Under the pieces are notes generated by a model. The model did not search any database. It was not told the DNA's origin and saw nothing but the letters and a program-made list of their open reading frames with translations. The position numbers and the translations under genes are program-made. A stretch of DNA of 14,904 nucleotides from Hyphomicrobiales bacterium (GTDB lineage: Bacteria > Pseudomonadota > Alphaproteobacteria > Rhizobiales > HXMU1428-3): the NCBI GenBank assembly GCA_021775385.1, contig JAJFHW010000203.1:1-14904 (forward strand). Reading direction: 5' to 3'. Each line of letters begins with the position of its first letter. Position 1 is the stretch's first letter. This document shows positions 13,536-14,904 of this stretch, one piece after another.

Positions 13536-14777
13536 TTAAACTCCTACGTTTTCTGCGGCTGCGCTCAGTGTACTCACTGCGTCTGATGCGACTACGGTTT
13601 TTTTACTCACAAACTGTTCATGGTTTAGGCTAATCTGCTCTAAGTCATAAAGGTAATTGACCATTGTTCCGTTTGACTGTTTTAGTCCATTGACAGAAGT
13701 GTCAGCTTCCGCGTGTACAGCATGAACAAGCGCACCATTCCCCAAGTGAAAACGAGCGACTGGATCTACTGGCATTCCATTCGGTTGCTTGGCATTCAAA
13801 AGATAGTAGGCCGCTATTTTTTGATGATCGTTGATCCTCTCTCCATGACTATCATTGCTTCTTAACCAACGGTTCAGCCCGGGAATTGGGGAAAGCGTTA
13901 CAAACGTTTTGAGACTGGGCAACTCTTTGGAAAGGTCTGAAACGACCTGCTTTATCAGTGAATTTCCAAATGAGATGCCAGCAAGACCCACCTGGCAATT
14001 GGAGATAGAATAAAACACCGCTGTATCTGCATCTTTAGCTTCAATCTCCGCTCGGTCATTCGCAAGCAGATCCTGGATTGAATTGGGAATTCCTTTGGTG
14101 AGTGCAACCTCTACAAATATTAACGGTTCATCCGCCATTGCAGGATGAAAAAAACCAAAGCACCGCCGGTCAGATGGCTTTAATCTCAATCGAAGGTCAT
14201 CCCAACTATCAATCGCGTGGACAGCCTCGTAAGCAATTATTTTTTCCAGGATGTCAGCTGGGCTTGACCAGTTTATGGGGCGTAGCACCAGAAACCCTCT
14301 ATTGAACCAAGATGAAAACAGATGTTTTAAATCCACATCCAGGGGTTCTAAATCTGGCCGTTTTTTAATCATACCTAAGAGATCTTTTCGCATGGCGACA
14401 AGTTGCGCTGTTGCTCCGGGTACCTGGTTAAGTCTACGAGCGAGTTCTTGCCGTCTTGGTTCGCAAGCCTGAGCAAAGGCACTATATGTGCCTTTGCTCG
14501 GCTTTTCTTGATATGCCCGAAGTGTTTTAGTAACCACGTTTGGCTTGATTTCGAGCTTGTGAGTTATTAATTCAAAAAAAGCTTTTCTTTCATCCAAGTC
14601 CATCGCACGATAGCGATCTAGAAGGTTTCTGGCCAATGCAGTGCCCGAAACCTCACCATGACTGCTCAATAATGCATCGCACAAATCAAAAGTTGTTCGA
14701 TTATCAACTTCCTCTGATAGTGCCTGATGATATCGCTGTTCAAAAATGGTCGATATCAATTCACCAAAAAAACTCAT
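13536..14777 (-). CDS. matA: Malonyl-CoA decarboxylase
   Basis: This protein of 413 residues (from the ATG at 14777) converts malonyl-CoA to acetyl-CoA and CO2 in the cytoplasm. The N-terminal helical domain (about 1-150) is followed by the acetyltransferase-like catalytic domain (about 155-413). That domain has WFNRGFLVLRPINWSSPADIL, HPAMADEPLIFVEVALTKGI, the conserved serine region FYSISNCQVGL (Ser257/Ser259), LSPIPG (295-300) and ARFHLGNGA with His344. Ser and His are the known catalytic residue types, but I assign positions by motif only. The frame is open upstream to 14861, but that part overlaps the permease gene. The ATG at 14777 shares ATGA with the matM stop and gives a typical family N-terminus (MSFFGELISTIFEQRY). 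It lies in the matM-matA-matB operon. Confidence 0.94.
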   Translation of the reverse strand: MSFFGELISTIFEQRYHQALSEEVDNRTTFDLCDALLSSHGEVSGTALARNLLDRYRAMDLDERKAFFELITHKLEIKPNVVTKTLRAYQEKPSKGTYSAFAQACEPRRQELARRLNQVPGATAQLVAMRKDLLGMIKKRPDLEPLDVDLKHLFSSWFNRGFLVLRPINWSSPADILEKIIAYEAVHAIDSWDDLRLRLKPSDRRCFGFFHPAMADEPLIFVEVALTKGIPNSIQDLLANDRAEIEAKDADTAVFYSISNCQVGLAGISFGNSLIKQVVSDLSKELPSLKTFVTLSPIPGLNRWLRSNDSHGERINDHQKIAAYYLLNAKQPNGMPVDPVARFHLGNGALVHAVHAEADTSVNGLKQSNGTMVNYLYDLEQISLNHEQFVSKKTVVASDAVSTLSAAAENVGV

Positions 14778-14904
14778 ACAGACTCTCCCATCACAGCATT
14801 TGGTAACCATGTAGCTAATTCTGGAAAGAAGCACAGAAGAATGATAGCGAGTACCATACAAGCTACAAATGGCATTGACCCTGTGAGGATGGTCTTAAGC
14901 GAGA
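14774..14904 (-). CDS. matM: TRAP transporter large permease, C-terminal end (partial)
   Basis: Only the last 42 codons of this gene are in the window; it continues past the right edge. The visible part, SLKTILTGSMPFVACMVLAI followed by ILLCFFPELATWLPNAVMG, is the last transmembrane helix and tail of a DctM-type large permease (FFPELATWLP is typical). Together with a small permease and a periplasmic binding protein, expected further right, it would import malonate driven by an ion gradient across the inner membrane. The stop codon overlaps the matA start (ATGA), as expected for an operon like matPQMAB of Sinorhizobium. The substrate is inferred from the neighbours. Confidence 0.88.
   Translation of the reverse strand, partial: SLKTILTGSMPFVACMVLAIILLCFFPELATWLPNAVMGESV

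Noticed and set aside
14778..14861. Longer start for malonyl-CoA decarboxylase at 14861.
   Set aside because: The extra 28 codons overlap the C-terminal transmembrane helix of the TRAP permease and do not resemble the decarboxylase family.

Overview
The window is an AT-rich stretch of a bacterial chromosome, most likely from an alphaproteobacterium. The indicators are a class I lysyl-tRNA synthetase, an NAD-dependent 3-hydroxybutyrate dehydrogenase of the PHB-cycle type, and a malonate operon ordered TRAP permease - malonyl-CoA decarboxylase - malonyl-CoA synthetase, as in the rhizobial matPQMAB cluster. I cannot name the genus. I found no transposase, integrase, phage gene or CRISPR array, so most of the window reads as ordinary chromosome.

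Layout, left to right. Positions 1-408 hold a 39-41 bp tandem repeat array and the leader of lysK. lysK (409-1998) ends in a strong terminator. Two overlapping VOC (glyoxalase-fold) genes follow (2107-2959), closed by a second terminator. Next is an ArsR-type HTH protein fused to an AHSA1/SRPBCC domain (3099-3863), probably from a leaderless mRNA. It converges on bdhA (minus, 3939-4721) over a bidirectional terminator. A short-chain dehydrogenase gene and an Ada-type DNA alkylation repair gene lie head to tail 6 bp apart (4951-6729), then selO (6840-8318). A minus-strand pair follows, a SAM methyltransferase (9077-9733) and a secreted YceI-like protein (8402-9004), divergent from a LysR-family regulator (9819-10724). 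A secreted TPR protein (10915-11664) ends in a 27 bp duplication. The gene-free interval 11665-12015 holds a tRNA 3'-half-like relic and a terminator facing the malonate operon. The minus-strand malonate operon (12016-14904, entering from beyond the right edge) ends the window.

How the genes work together. The malonate genes form one pathway: TRAP uptake, CoA activation by MatB, and decarboxylation to acetyl-CoA by MatA, with tight translational coupling (ATGA overlap, then a 2 bp gap). BdhA links 3-hydroxybutyrate to acetoacetate and so also feeds acetyl-CoA, but it is not in the same operon. The other genes are small independent units for stress or repair (Ada, SelO, VOC proteins) and regulation.

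The most unusual non-coding signal is a perfect 13 bp inverted repeat (extendable to 15 bp) directly in front of yceI. It would bury the Shine-Dalgarno sequence and the start codon in a hairpin. I did not find a clearly new multi-gene system. The best leads are that hairpin, the structured 3' region of the malonate operon with the adjacent tRNA relic, and the SDR-ada pair.
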